Shown here: piece after piece, positions 1 through 11,059 of the stretch | Layout: each line of letters begins with the position of its first letter | Numbering within the stretch: position 1 is the stretch's first letter | NCBI GenBank assembly: GCA_963920575.1 | Contig: OY986971.1 | Coordinates: 18,218,492 to 18,282,491 of the forward strand | DNA from: Narthecium ossifragum | Taxonomy: Eukaryota > Streptophyta > Magnoliopsida > Dioscoreales > Nartheciaceae | Length of the DNA stretch: 64,000 nt | Direction: 5' to 3' | Translations under genes and position numbers: made by a program | Notes under the pieces: generated by a model | What the model was told of the DNA's origin: nothing | The model's database searches: none | Seen by the model: only the letters and a program-made list of their open reading frames with translations

Positions 1-675
1 AACCGTCTTCTTCTTTTTATCTCCTTCTTCGTTGCTTCTCTTCAAGTTCATCTCATAGGTCATGAGGGAACCCATGAGCTCATCGAGTGAGAACTTGGAT
101 AGATCCTTGGCTTCTTCGATCGCTGTCACTTTAGAATCCCATGACTTTGGTAGACACCTAAATATCTTTCTCACAACTTCATCATTAGCATAAATTCTTC
201 CAAGAGATTCATGCGCATTTAATATGTTATTAAAATGTGTAAACATCTCACTAATGGTTTCATCATTCTTCATGCAAAAGAATTCATACTCATGTACAAG
301 CATACTTATTTTAGACTCTTTAACTCGGCTTGTTCCCTCATAAGTAACCTCAAGCTTGTCCCATATCTCTTTTGCTGATTTGCATGTAGAGACCCTATTG
401 AATTCACTAGGGCTAAGAGCGCAAAATAGAAAGCTTTTGGCCTTAGCATTTGTTTGAAGGTTCTTGAGATCGATTGGGGTGTAGTCACTCTTTGTTTTTG
501 GGACTTCTTTACCTTCAACAATTTTCGTAGGGATATATGGTCCATCCTTTATTACCAACCAAGCTTCATAACCCATAGATTGGATGAATATCTCTATCTT
601 GGTTTTTCAATATGTATAGTTTGATCCATTGAAGAATGGTGGCCTATTGGTTGCTTGTCCCTCTACGTTTTCCAT
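1..675 (-). pseudogene. Ty1/copia gag (UBN2-type), partial, one stop
   Basis: Read on the minus strand from an ATG at 675-673, one frame runs to the window edge and gives a protein of the UBN2 gag-polypeptide family of copia retrotransposons. I see the family's N-terminal PPFFNGSNY-like start, a KAKSFLFCALS segment, the CKSAKEIWDKLEVTYEGT core, a YEFFCMKNDETISEMFTHF stretch, and a basic end with EEGDKKKKT. Gag forms the virus-like particle in the cytoplasm. One in-frame TGA (609-607) stands where the family normally has Trp, which fits a TGG to TGA change. The pol region lies beyond the left edge of the window. The minus-strand primer site and LTR just to the right fix the orientation. The element is SIRE/Maximus-like on LTR features; the lineage is an inference. 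Confidence 0.85.
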
Positions 676-726
676 CTCTAGATAGGATCCTCTAAGGGTT
701 GCTACACCACTAAAAATAGAGACCTA

Positions 727-738
727 GCTCTGATACCA
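727..738 (-). other. Primer binding site, initiator tRNA-Met
   Basis: The plus strand reads gctctgatacca, so the minus strand reads TGGTATCAGAGC, the standard complement of the 3' end of plant initiator tRNA-Met. It sits 2 bp inside the LTR that starts at 741, the expected place for priming minus-strand DNA synthesis. Confidence 0.92.
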
Positions 739-740
739 AT

Positions 741-1620
741 TGAAGATCCAAGAGGGGGGTGAATTGGACTTTTTTCGAAAAACTAGATGAATGAAAAAAT
801 TAGGTAGGAGAGATCTAACACCTTAAATGCTTGTAGATGAGATGAGACAAAAGTAAAATAGCATGCAACAATTATATGAAAGAAGGTTTAGAGAGATAGC
901 ATCGATTTTATAGTGGTTTGACCCAACTATTGGTCTACGTCCACTTCTCTCAATGTCCTCCTTGAGGTTCCACTACTTGCAAATCTTTTACAAGCTTTTC
1001 CTCCAAGCTTCCCGGTGCTTTGTGACCTTACAATCATAGCCAACTACTGTTGAATTACTCTCAAAGTACTTCTTCACACATCGACCGTCATGTACAAAAA
1101 CTCAGCCTTCACGAGCTGCGGTCGATCCACCCATCGACTGTCGCATCGTTCGTGAGGCTCTGTTGTGAAAAATGCTTCCCAATGTCGATGCTCCAATCGA
1201 CCGTCTCTTCTTCACTTTTCAACATCATATTTCACGGTCGACCGTCGCTTCGTCCGTCGAATCATCCGTAAGCCTACAATATTTAAAAACACAAAGTCCA
1301 AACCTCACGGTCGACTGGTCCATCGACCGTCGCATCGACCGTCAGGCTCTGTCAAGAAAATGGCTTCTCAGGGTCGATGCTCCGATCGACCGCGAGCCAA
1401 GATTTTATTTTGTCAAGTATGGTGCATTGACCGTTGCAACCCCGCGGTCGATCCATGGATCGACCGTCACATTCCCACGGTCGATCCATGCATTGACCGT
1501 CAGTACAATAAATAATTAAATATTGAATTTAAGACTTCCAATTAAGGGGTAATAAATATTAAACATATATTTTATCATTTAATGTATATTGGCATCATCA
1601 AAACAAGGTTAGGATCAACA
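741..1620 (-). mobile_element. SIRE-like Ty1/copia 5' LTR
   Basis: On the plus strand it runs from TGAAGATCCAAGAGG to GGTTAGGATCAACA. On its own strand it therefore begins TGTTGATCCTAACC and ends in CTTCA next to the primer site, the typical SIRE LTR ends. It is 880 bp long. It abuts, and probably interrupts, the chromovirus LTR that starts at 1621. The TSD partner is outside the window. It holds a dense array of GGTCGACC-like palindromes (1080-1502). Confidence 0.85.
1080..1502. repeat. TCGA-core palindrome array (GGTCGACC type)
   Basis: More than a dozen matches to cATCGACCGTC or ACGGTCGAtCC occur, many only slightly degenerate. Neighbouring TCGA centres are commonly 12 bp apart (for example around 1313-1345), and one pair near 1460-1490 is 21 bp apart. 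Short open frames here rich in IDR/DRR are by-products of the repeat, not genes. Confidence 0.8.
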
Positions 1621-2065
1621 GAACCGGTGCTTCCAAGGCAGTCAAGACGCATCCGGTTTCTATAAGTTCGAATCAAGTCTCCGGAATACCATGACCGTCG
1701 GTTGGGCATAACTTTTGATCATGGTGTCCGATCATGGCGTATGAGGTGTCAAAACAACCGACTCACCGAGACCTACAAGAATTATCGGGGATCAATAGAT
1801 CCGCCATGACGCAAAGCATCTCGACCCCAAATTCCTTAAGCTGATGGCTGAAAATTCACTTTTTAATAAAATTTTCCTTTTTTTGGCAGTTTTGGGATTA
1901 GTTTGATTAGTAGTTTGATTCAGGATTAGTTGTCTAAGTCCATCTGTAAGTGGGTTTCTCCTTAGCTTATAAGTGGGTTTCTCCTTAGCTTATAAGTGGG
2001 TTTCTCCCCCATAGAGAGAACGGTTGTCTCTGCCGACGAGAGACTTTCACGCTCACCCTGCACCA
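1621..2065 (+). mobile_element. Chromovirus 5' LTR, 5'-truncated
   Basis: This stretch matches the sequence at 6231-6743: shared runs include cataacttttgatca, gaggtgtcaaaa, catctcgaccccaaattcc and ctttcacgctcaccctg. The two are therefore the LTRs of one broken element. The copia LTR replaces its left end. Near 1955-2005 a short segment containing gtgggtttctccttag is repeated in tandem. The TATA-containing segment seen in the 3' copy is missing here. Confidence 0.75.
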
Positions 2066-2068
2066 GAG

Positions 2069-2080
2069 TGGTACCGGAGC
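2069..2080 (+). other. Degenerate primer binding site (tRNA-Met type)
   Basis: tggtaccggagc lies 3 bp after the LTR end. It matches the initiator tRNA-Met primer complement TGGTATCAGAGC at 10 of 12 positions. Position and similarity support the call; the mismatches suggest decay. Confidence 0.5.
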
Positions 2081-2107
2081 TATCAAAGTTTCCTGGCAAG
2101 AGGAACC

Positions 2108-3103
2108 ATGTCTCGAACCAGAGCAACACGTGCTTGAAGGCCGCCTAGTGTATCTCCACCCACCCCGAGGAAAGGAAGACGTGGTCGCTCTCCTGTAGAC
2201 AACGCACCTCCTCTTCTGGAGCAAGGGGTCCTGCAGGCGACCATAGTTGATCTACAATGGCAAGTTGCCGCGCTCCACATTCAGCTCCAGCAACAAAACC
2301 GTCACCAGACGCCATCTCCTGAAGAAGAATAGGAGTTGTCATCAGACGAGTCCTCTTTCCAAAATACGTATGGTGATCAGCCTCCGTTTTGACACCATAA
2401 CCAGCGTGATCGTTCCATGGATTATGGATTCAACGTGGACCTCACTGAGTTCGCGGGAGGATTGCAAATGGAGATTTTTATTGACTGGCTTCATCAGACT
2501 GAACGTATATTTGAGTTTCGAGAAGTACATGATGATATCAAGGTGAAGTTGGTGTCTGTCAAACTGAAGGGTCGAGCTTCGGCGTGGTGGAAACAACTAA
2601 AGAGGGTTCCGTAGAAGCAGCAAAAGGACAAAATCCGAAGCTAGGAAAAGATGAAGAAAAGATGAAAAAAAGATGAAAGAACACTTCCTTTCTTTCAGAT
2701 ATACTCAGTCCCTCTTTCAGAAACTTTATACTTTAAGCCCAAGGTAAGCAATCTGTTGAAGAGTATACTGAAGAATTTTATCAGTTGCTTTCCAGGATTG
2801 ATCTATCAGAAACTGAGCAAACAGTCGCGAGATACCTGGGGGGGCTGCGGCTATCTATCCAGGACACGTTGAGCCTCCATGCTTTGTGGACGGAGTCAGA
2901 AGCTTACCAACGAGCGTTGACGGCAGAAACAAAAACAAGCTCGGACGTCTGCAATGGGGAGGAACCAACGGGAAATTCCAGCACCGATGAACCGGACTCC
3001 GCAGGTGAAGCCGGGCCCGCGGCCTGCACCCCCAAATCTGGCATCGGGATCCACCTTCAAGTGTTTCCATTGTGGGGAAGTAGGGCATCAAGCCTCATAG
3101 TGT
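2108..3103 (+). pseudogene. Chromovirus gag, multiply broken
   Basis: Starting at ATG 2108, pieces of a Ty3/gypsy gag can be followed across several stops and frame changes. The capsid-like part (2417-2614) includes LTEFAGGLQMEIFIDWL and VKLKGRASAWWKQL. A second piece (2785-2930) has [19 protein letters not shown] and [13 protein letters not shown] zinc knuckle is visible at 3062-3103 ([17 protein letters not shown]) with a stop inside it. AG-rich slippage near 2640-2690 coincides with a frame break. Gag would package element RNA. The copy is dead. It runs straight into the protease frame. Confidence 0.85.
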
Positions 3104-3828
3104 AGCCTACTTGCTAGTAGGCCTGGGAAGGCTCTGCACCTTGAAGATGAAGCTAATGAGCATGCTGACCTATTTGAACCCGTCTTCGAAGGCTGTGAGG
3201 AAGAAGGGGAGGTCCTGTACAGTGACGGTCAAGAGACACTGGTCCTGCGAAAGAGTTTCCTTTCTCCCAAGGAAGAGGCCGACAACAACTGGCTGCGTAC
3301 CAATGACTTCCAAACAACATGTACCATCGGCGGGCGAGTCTGCAAGATGATCGTGGATAGCGAAAGCTATGAGAACATCATAGCAGATGAGGCGGTGTCT
3401 AAGCTACAACTTCCAACGGAGTCCCATCCCGTTCCTTACCGGCTATCCTGGCTCAAACGTGGCAGTAAGGTAAAGGTCGATAAACGCTGCTTGGTGTCTT
3501 TTTCCATTGGTTCTAATTATCAAGATAGTGTATGGTGTCATGTGGTTACTATGGATGCATGCCATCTACGTTTAGGGCGACCCTGGCAATATGATCGTTC
3601 TGTCATCCACGACGGGCGGAGGAACACCTACACATTGAGGATCAACAAGAAACGGTTGACCCTCACCCCGAGACGTAAGGACTCACGACCCAAGCCCATG
3701 GAAGATAGGATTGTGAATATGCTGTCACAATCTCAGTTTCTCGAAGAAGTAAAGGAGCAGCAGGTCATCTATGTGCTGCTGCTAGGCGAACCAAAAGCTG
3801 TTAATGAAGTTCCTGACCTGGTGAGACC
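3101..3828 (+). pseudogene. Chromovirus protease region
   Basis: One open frame continues from the zinc knuckle to the solo LTR at 3829. It contains the retropepsin-like fold: TIGGRVCKMIVDSESYENII, then LSWLKRGSKVKVDKRCLVSF, and DACHLRLGRPWQYDR. The catalytic D-S/T-G motif reads DSE, so the active-site Gly is lost. The frame ends with VPDLVRP at the insertion point and resumes after it with the same codons, giving the link to RT. Retropepsin would cut the Gag-Pol polyprotein. Confidence 0.85.
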
Positions 3829-5183
3829 TGATAAGTCACTAATTATTCATAATTAAACTCCTTAAATTACCTTTGTTAGACTAAGAGTAGGTGTATTTGA
3901 TATCTTATTGTTTTATTTCAGGTTTAAGTAGGATTTGAGAAGAAATACAATAAATTTGGCCAAAAATCATTAAAATCTGCAAAAAGACTGCTTCCTCGAC
4001 TGTTTGAAAATAAATCACCAGAAAGTCTACAGAACTCCAAATATTCTGACATTCTGGGATATGAAAGAAGACTTCAAGTTCTATAACTTTCATGTTTAAT
4101 CCTTTGTGAGATTCTCTATAGATTAGCACCAGTTTTGAAGCAAAGTTAGATCTATGAAAGCTGAAATTTGAGAAAGGCTGAAATTAATTAATGACGTAGT
4201 AGTGGAGACCCAGTCAAACCGACTGGAGCGAGGGATTGGTTTTGAGTCCGATCGGTCGCTTGGATGACGTTATCAACCTGGAATTTAAAGAAATTAGAGT
4301 TTAAATTCAATTATAACTCCTAATTTTGGGATGGAGGGTTTCTAATACATGAAGGGGTTATTCTAGCCGAAAATTATCATCTTTGGAGGAGAATGCTAGG
4401 GTTTTGAAGATGGAGATCTTTCCACGGGGATCGACGGCTTCCTTTCCAACACCTATGGATCTTTCCCTGAAGATGAGTAACTAATTCTTAAACTTAGGGA
4501 TATCATGAAACCCTAGTGTGGCTTTTGATTTTCTTTGATTTGATTCTTGTAAACTTCTTGTCAACATGATCTCATAAATATGGTTTTAATGATTAGAGAT
4601 TTGAGAGAACAGAGTTCCTTTGAAGTATTTTCAGTCGCATAAACTTTCTGTGATTGTTTATACATATTTATGAGATGGTTTTCATGTGATTTATGGTTTG
4701 CTTTTGAGATAGGCTATGCTATGCTAGGATAGGTTGTGCCAAGGTCATTAGGAGTAGTATAACTTAAAGTAATCATAAGATCGAAGACAACCTATGCCAA
4801 GAAAGATAAGTTATGCCTTTAGGAACATAAATATTATTTTAGGGATTCATGTGAGCTTGTAGCCATATGATCCATAATGTTGAGAGAATGGAACAAGAGG
4901 ATAACTAGAGAAGATTGAAAGTGAAGCTAGGGTGGATTGAGCAATCCCTAGGTAATTCATAACTTGTTTCAAATCTTGATCACTTTACTTGCTTTCTTAG
5001 ATAATTTTTAGATAATTCAACCAGTCTTTTGATTACTCTGCTTAGGAATCAGTTTCGAGAATTGATTTTACTTTCCAACGTTTTCTCTGTGGATCGACTC
5101 TGGACTTCACCACTAATCTACCCTATAGAATTATATTTTTATTGAGGTTAGCAACGTTTAACGATGACGTTTGCGAGCGATCA
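3829..5183 (+). mobile_element. Solo LTR (TGATAAGTCA family), TSD AGACC
   Basis: The 1355-bp unit starts TGATAAGTCACTAATTATTC and ends TTGCGAGCGATCA. The 5-bp TSD AGACC flanks it at 3824-3828 and 5184-5188. Removing it restores the chromovirus reading frame across the protease-RT link, which proves the insertion. The same family occurs at 8594 (fragment) and 45466 (solo LTR). No internal region remains, so it is a solo LTR from LTR-LTR recombination. This copy has no clear GGATCGATCC array, unlike the 45466 copy. Confidence 0.93.
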
Positions 5184-6230
5184 AGACCCCTTTTGGAGGA
5201 GTTCGCTGATCTAATGCCGGAGGAACTGCCCCCTGGATTACCGCCACTACGAGAGATCTAGCATCAGATAGACTTGACCCTGGGAGCCAGTCTACCCAAT
5301 CGCCCAGCATACCGGATGAGCCCAAAGGAAATCGAGGAACTGAGGAAACAAGTGACGGAATTGATGGAGAGGGGCTATGTTCGGGAAAGTATTAGTCCTT
5401 GTGCACTACCTGCTCTCTTAGTACCCAAGAAGGACAGATCGTGGCTGATGTGCATCGACAGCAGAGCTATCAATCGGATAACCATCAAGTACCGATGCCC
5501 GATACCAAGGCTTGAAGACATGCTTGACCAACTGGCAGGTTCCAAACTGTTTTCGATGATAGATCTCAAGAGTGGTTACCAACAGATAGGCATAAGGCTG
5601 GGGGATGAGTGGAAAATAACTTTCAAGACTCATGACAAATTATATGAATGGATGGTGAGGCCTTTCAGCTTGTCGAACGCTCCCAGCACACTCATGAGGT
5701 TTATGCATCAAGTTTTAAGACCGTTCATCGGTCGTTTTGTCGTCATTTACTTCGATGACATCTTGGTCTATAGTTCTTCCGAGACGGATCACATGTCGCA
5801 TCTGAGAACTGTCCTTGAAGCGCTGAGACAAGAACGGTTGTCCACCAACTGTAAGAAGTGCACCTTTCTAACTAGCCGATTCTGTTTTCTTGGTTACATT
5901 GTTTCTTTAGGTGGCATTAGCGCAGATCCCGCCAAGGTGGAGGCAATCCGAAGTTGGCCCTCACCACGGAGCTTACATGATGTCCACAACTTCCATGGGT
6001 TGGCCTCCTTCTACAGACGATTCTTATACAACTTCAGTTCGTTGACAGCCCCATCACCGAGTGTCTCAAGGGGCGAAATTTCCAGTGGACTGAAGAGGCG
6101 AAAGAGAGCTTCCAGATGGTTAAGGAAATGATCTCTGAAGCACCTGCTCTAGCACTTCCAGATTTCGAGAAGGTCTTCGAGGTCAACTGTGATGCTTTAG
6201 GAGTAGGCATCGGCGGTGTACTCAGCCAGG
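5184..6230 (+). pseudogene. Chromovirus RT and start of RNase H
   Basis: The link peptide LLEEFADLMPEELPPGLPPL is followed by a stop near 5260 and the [15 protein letters not shown] entry to RT. RT motifs follow: [34 protein letters not shown], and the catalytic [13 protein letters not shown] (near 5740-5775). A one-base loss near 6045 shifts frame. RNase H then begins with a [16 protein letters not shown] segment, and the frame runs directly into LTR sequence at about 6231. The rest of RNase H and all of integrase are therefore deleted. The family is chromovirus; I cannot fix the lineage. Confidence 0.9.
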
Positions 6231-6743
6231 GAGTATGAGGGTTTATGAGGTGTCAAAATCAGGTCTCCGGACGACCGTGACCGTCAGATAGGCATAACTT
6301 TTGATCACGGTGTCCAATCAGGGTGTATGAGGTGTCAAAATGACCGGCTCGCCGATACCTACAAGAATAATTGGGGATTGATAGATCTATGACCCAAGGC
6401 ATCTCGACCCCAAATTCCTTAAGCTGATGGCCGAAAATTCACTTTTTAGTAAAACTTTCCTTTTTTGACAGTTTTTTCTTAATTAGGACTTTCCGTATTT
6501 GGCAGTTTCAGGATTAGTTTGATTAGTAGTTTGATTGAGGATTAGTTGTCTGAGTCCATTTGTAATTGGGTTTCTCCTTAGCTTATAAAAGGAGTTTTAG
6601 GGTTTGTAGTTCTACAGTTTTTCAGATTAATAAAATTTTCGAGTAGTTTTCTCCTCTTGAGGTCTTGAGGATTCTGGTTTTCTCTCCCATAGAGAGGACA
6701 ATTGTCTCTCCCGAAGAGGGGCTTTCACGCTCACCCTGCGCCA
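6231..6743 (+). mobile_element. Chromovirus 3' LTR, 5'-truncated
   Basis: It matches 1621-2065 and ends with the same ctttcacgctcaccctg block. A TATA-like cttataaaagg lies at about 6583. Its left side is fused to RNase H, so an internal deletion removed integrase, the polypurine tract and the LTR start. A short motif (tatgaggtgtcaaaa) is present twice near the junction. Confidence 0.75.
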
Positions 6744-7225
6744 GCTCTTCTCTAGTCACCGTTGTCGTCGCCAGGCTCCTCTCGAGCCGCGGTCATCGCC
6801 AGCGGTCTCTCCTCTGGCCATGGGTCTCCCCCCCCCGGTAGGGTCGCCACCTCTCTCCTCTCTCTCTATCGGGACATACCCCTCGTGCTTGAACAACACA
6901 CTCAAAAGGGGTTTTTATATGATCTGGTTAAGATCATATCCTGGCCGTCCGATCGACCTGAGCTAATCATATCCACCCAAGTCCAGATCTTTACGATATG
7001 ACTCAGGATATTCCTAATGGTCTAATCAAGTACATACATCATCACTTGGCCGTGTGTGCACTATGCGTATGTGAAACCGACCCCCAAGACATAATTTTTT
7101 TACCAAATTGCCCTTGACTCGAAGCGATCAACCTGATCGTGAAACAAGGCCAATCGAGTCAAACCAACCGAACCAGACCCTCGACCTAACGCGGTTGGAC
7201 TGGGTTGGAGGTATAGGTCCTCACA
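6744..7225 (-). mobile_element. Chromovirus-type LTR fragment (TGTGAGGACC family), inverted
   Basis: The right end reads ggtataggtcctcaca, the reverse complement of the TGTGAGGACC LTR start seen at 13687, 24853 and 33898. Inward from it lie the family's typical ggttggactgggttgg, accaaattgcccttg and gtgtgtgcac blocks, all inverted. About 480 bp of the LTR 5' end are kept; the left limit, where the chromovirus LTR ends, is approximate. Confidence 0.7.
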
Positions 7226-8593
7226 CGTATCATCTCTTTCAACGCCAATGAGCCCCTTGGCTACCGCCGACCGTCGTCAATCTGCTCCTTCGCGACATGC
7301 CATCGCCCCGAACCACATCCAAACTCTTCCCCGAGCCGCCATGACCCTTCCACCACCATCAAAAACCCCGCTTGCTTCCTGGATAATCGGAATCAAACTC
7401 CGACGAACTAAACCTCGCCGTTCACCTCCAATCAGCCACCTGGAGACCACAATTCATCGATCATGCACCACAAGAGAGTTCCTAGAGCTTATGCGTTGCT
7501 TCCTATGCCCTTCCTGGCCTCCGGTGCCGACATTTCGCTGTTTATCCAGCTTCGGTAAGTTCTTAGCCATCCGGTTGCTGATGGATGCGAGCCAAGTGCT
7601 TCAGAGCCCACTTTTCTGATCGGACGGTCTCCGTCTTCAATTAGGATAATACTGTGGATGATGAATAATTGGATGATTTGAGTGAATGATTTAATGCTTT
7701 CATGTATCTGTTTAAATCATATGGATTTAATGGTTGTACTAGTTTCATGTTAAATAAATACAAAAGAGACTGTCGAAATTTTTAATAATTTTTATGTCTT
7801 TTTGCTATTCTTGATATATTTTCTTTGCTATTTTATTTGATCTTTTGGAAATATACTTTTATGGCAGGTTTTCTTGTGAAAATCAATCACGGGTGATTAT
7901 TTATTCAATTCATTTCTATACAATCAGGGAGTTATTTTTATTGCTTTTAATTTGTCTTTCATGTAACATGGTGATTTTTATGGTTTTAATCTTTTAGTTT
8001 CTTCTAGAGACATGAATTTCTTCAATGGCGACGTATCCTCAACGCGGGCGATATGGTGATAGTAATCCTTGTGACAATTCTTTATGGCACGACATTATGG
8101 TGATTCCTACCCTTTTATTCTTTTTTTTATTTTATGACTAAGTGTAATTGGGGGTAAGTACATTTAATTTGGGGGTAGAATTCTAGGAATTTACAGCTTA
8201 TATTTTTTAGAATTAAGTATTATACATTCCTTTAAATATGTCAAAAGAATGAGATTATGATATGATTCGATAAAGATGCTTTTTTTAGAAATTTATCTTC
8301 TGAATTATTCTGATACTTGTATGTCATATAAGGAATGGTAAATGTTTTCTATGCATGACATTATTTCTATACTTCAACACTTTTACTATGATTTAAGGAT
8401 AACTTGACATTATTTCTATTTCATGCATTAGAGTTAATGAGTGTTATAATTGATTTCTAATAGCATATTGAAGGGAATGTGTAAATGTTTGTGGATGTCA
8501 TCCCTGAAAACCCTTAGGAGACTATAACTCCTCCACTGGGTAAATCCAAGGGTTTAAAGGCTTGTTGCACATGTTAAGTGAAATCGTGAGACC
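7226..8593. other. Unassigned AT-rich DNA with a C-rich start
   Basis: The first 400 bp are C-rich with a cttcggtaagttc donor-like site near 7555; the rest is AT-rich. No protein family is recognisable, and the 123-codon frame at 7248-7619 shows no domain. Its last part (8398-8580) is a diverged direct copy of 10645-10820. Stretches such as taatttgggggtag (8166-8180) look like retrotransposon leader or tail sequence, but no boundary can be set. Confidence 0.4.
8398..8580 (+). repeat. Direct repeat, copy 1 (with 10645-10820)
   Basis: It shares ttctatttcatgcattag, tgtttgtggatgtcatcc and gggtttaaaggcttgttgc with copy 2, in the same order and spacing. The copies bracket an LTR fragment, a solo LTR and an Athila tail piece. 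Confidence 0.7.
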
Positions 8594-10190
8594 TGATAAG
8601 TCATTAAATATTCATGATTAAACCCCTTAACTTATCTTTGTTAGTGATACGAGTCGATTTGACTCGACCAACTGGACCCACTCTCAGAAGAGGACCAACT
8701 GGACCTACTCCCAGAAGAGGACGTAAACTGGTTTACCCTCTTTCCTAGTTTGGTTTGGACTTCCCTAGTTCAAACTAGAGTATGTAATTAGTATTTATTA
8801 TTAGTCTTTTATATTTAATTGAGTCCTAGTTGTTATTGCTTTCCTAGTTGATATTTGCTTGTTAGGAATTAATTAAGAGTCCTATTTGAGTTAGGATGTT
8901 ATTGTTATAAGTTGAATCTGAATATGGAAGCCTTATTACTTGCTAATTAAGCAATGGGGTTTTCTAGTTTGATTAGAACTCAGTCGAGGCCTCTATAAAA
9001 GGACCTCAATAGCTAGGTATGATGTATGGATGATCAATGATAAGTTGAGTAGATGAATAAAGTAGAGAGTAGTTTAGGAGTAACTTCTAGTAGATTAATG
9101 GCTTAATCCTTTAGCTAGGGTTATCCAAGGATTAGTTCTCCATCAGGAACTATTCAGAGGTTGAGTTCTCTTCTCAAAGAGTTCTCTTCAACCGACGACC
9201 ATCAATCCACCTTATTTCTCGTCGGTCACCTTCTCCGCAGCCGGCACCGCCTCTATCGGTATTTCTCTCTCCGCCACGTCAGTGACCCCATGCCACGTCC
9301 TCACCTTCTTCCTCTCTTCTCTTCCTCATGCCCGAACCCTAGCCTTCCCTTGGCCTCCATCCCCAGCCTTCACCGGCCGTCTCCGTTACCATCCAAGGCC
9401 ACCAACGTCCTCCCCTATCTCCCACGACTCCGTCCAACCCCTCCACTTCCTCCGACGATGTTCCCTTTGTTCCCCACTTCACAACCGCAGCTGTCAACCC
9501 TTGTCTGTTCCCGATCTCACCCCTAAACCGACTTTAACCCCTCACCGAACCCCATTAGCCCTTCTCCAGAAGCTTCCCGACGTCCTAAGCTACCCACGAG
9601 TCCTCCCCGTCGTCCCCGACGCCAGCCAACCCAAACCCCACCGCCGTCGACCTCCAGATCCCGTCGATTCGGCATCCCTCCGGCCAATCCACTCCGAAGG
9701 ATCTCTAACCCACCGTCCTACGACCTTTCTGCCAAGGTACCGACCGCCGCCAACGCCCCTAACGCCGGCGATCCACTCCGGTGATCCTCAGCCATCGGAT
9801 CCACTCCGATGAACCCTCACAAACTTCCCTGGTTGACTCAGGCAACCTGACTCAGCCATTTAATCAAGATCCAGCCCAATCCAACCCAGTCAACCTGATC
9901 CAGATCAACTCAGACTTGACCCAGTCAACTCTTACTCCCAATCAGGCTCAGCCAGATCTGAACCAGCTCAAGCCAGATCCAATCCAGCTAGCCAGATTCA
10001 GCCTATCAAGCCTGATCAGACTCAATTCAGATCAATTAGAGCAGTAGAGACCTGATACGAGAGGATTGCGAGTAGACCGCTCGTATCAGTTAGCTAGAGA
10101 GTGTTTGTATTTAATATTTTATTAGTTAATTTCAGGTTTAATGAAGATTCAAGATGGGGCAATGTGCCTGGGCATCATGGTGTTCGCGTA
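8594..10190 (+). mobile_element. TGATAAGTCA-family LTR fragment, interrupted
   Basis: tgataagtcattaaatattc at 8594 and, after the inserted solo LTR, tttatttcaggttta-like sequence near 10120 match the start of the solo LTR at 3829. Only about the first 150 bp remain; sequence past about 10190 is Athila tail. The upstream flank cgtgagacc resembles the flank at 3829, but no TSD can be shown here. Confidence 0.65.
8645..10088 (+). mobile_element. Solo LTR with TGATACGAG/CTCGTATCA ends, TSD GTTAG
   Basis: The 1444-bp unit starts TGATACGAG and ends CTCGTATCA, a perfect 9-bp terminal inverted repeat, and is flanked by GTTAG at 8640-8644 and 10089-10093. A TATA box (cctctataaaagg) lies at about 8990. 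TG...CA ends, the 5-bp TSD and TATA box fit an LTR. Its C-rich middle gives long but meaningless open frames (9161-9812). A related LTR end (gtgcgtcgtatca) followed by a tRNA-Met primer site occurs at 59572-59599. Confidence 0.85.
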
Positions 10191-10640
10191 AAACCATTGC
10201 AATTCCTGAAAAATATGATTAGTTATGATTTGTAACCTTCATGGTTTGACACTAGAGTCTGAAGGGTGTTCTACACTTAATGCCCTAAAGCCATTTGGTT
10301 TGGGAGTCATTGGCGTGAACTTCGTTACATGTATCATGAAGAAAGCTTAATAGATCATAACACTGCACATGTCATATGAAAAAAAACAAAAGAAAAGAAA
10401 GAGAGAAATAAAAGCAGAGATTGCTATGTAAGAAGTGGAAGATATGTGCTTGGATAGGATTGTGATCTTGAATAGTGAAAGTGTTTAGATCTAATTGATA
10501 CTCTGAAGCATGTGGAATCCTATTCACACACAGTAGTGTTAAAGTTGTTTTTAATCATGATTACATATGTTAAAGTGTTGGCAATATGTTATGACATGTT
10601 TTGATTTACTATATTTTTATCTAACTATGAGTTGAAGGGT
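10191..10640 (+). mobile_element. Athila-like 3' noncoding tail fragment
   Basis: Phrases such as gggtgttctacacttaatg, ccctaaagcc and cgttacatg match the segment downstream of Athila integrase at 13500-13575. No coding capacity. Limits are approximate. Confidence 0.5.
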
Positions 10641-10644
10641 ATAT

Positions 10645-10820
10645 TTATGGATATTAGTTCTATTTCATGCATTAGAATAGATGAATATTATAAATGATTT
10701 CTAAAGATATATTCAAGGGAATGTATAGATGTTTGTGGATGTCATCCTTGAAAACACTTAGAAGACTATAATTCTTCCACTGGGGTAACCCACGGGTTTA
10801 AAGGCTTGTTGCACATGCGG
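10645..10820 (+). repeat. Direct repeat, copy 2 (with 8398-8580)
   Basis: This is the diverged second copy of 8398-8580, ending at the shared ggcttgttgcacatg. DNA from 10821 to about 11060 after it matches nothing else in the window and has no recognisable gene. Confidence 0.7.
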
Positions 10821-11059
10821 CGAGCCGACTGGAGAGGACAGAGAGGAGAGGTGGGAGAGGATGCTTGCAATGGATCTTTTGGCTTGTGGGTGAGAATGAG
10901 AATTCAGCATTTCATCGTCACCCATTAACCCGTTAGGGAGTCTATCCTAAACAAATAATTTTAAGGCTGCCGTATAAGCAAGTTTTAATATATATTGTTT
11001 AAATAACACAGCCACCTAGGCATGTGCATTACACACGCTAGGTGGTCGTGTACACCAAT

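Noticed and set aside
3818..8600. Shared gtgagacc before two TGATAAGTCA LTR starts as a sequence-specific insertion site
   Set aside because: Only two cases exist and one has no TSD; the third copy (45466) has a different flank.
9161..10047. Long Pro/Ser/His-rich open frames in the solo LTR at 8645
   Set aside because: C-rich composition lacks stop codons; two frames are open over the same bases, and the region lies inside a TSD-bounded LTR.
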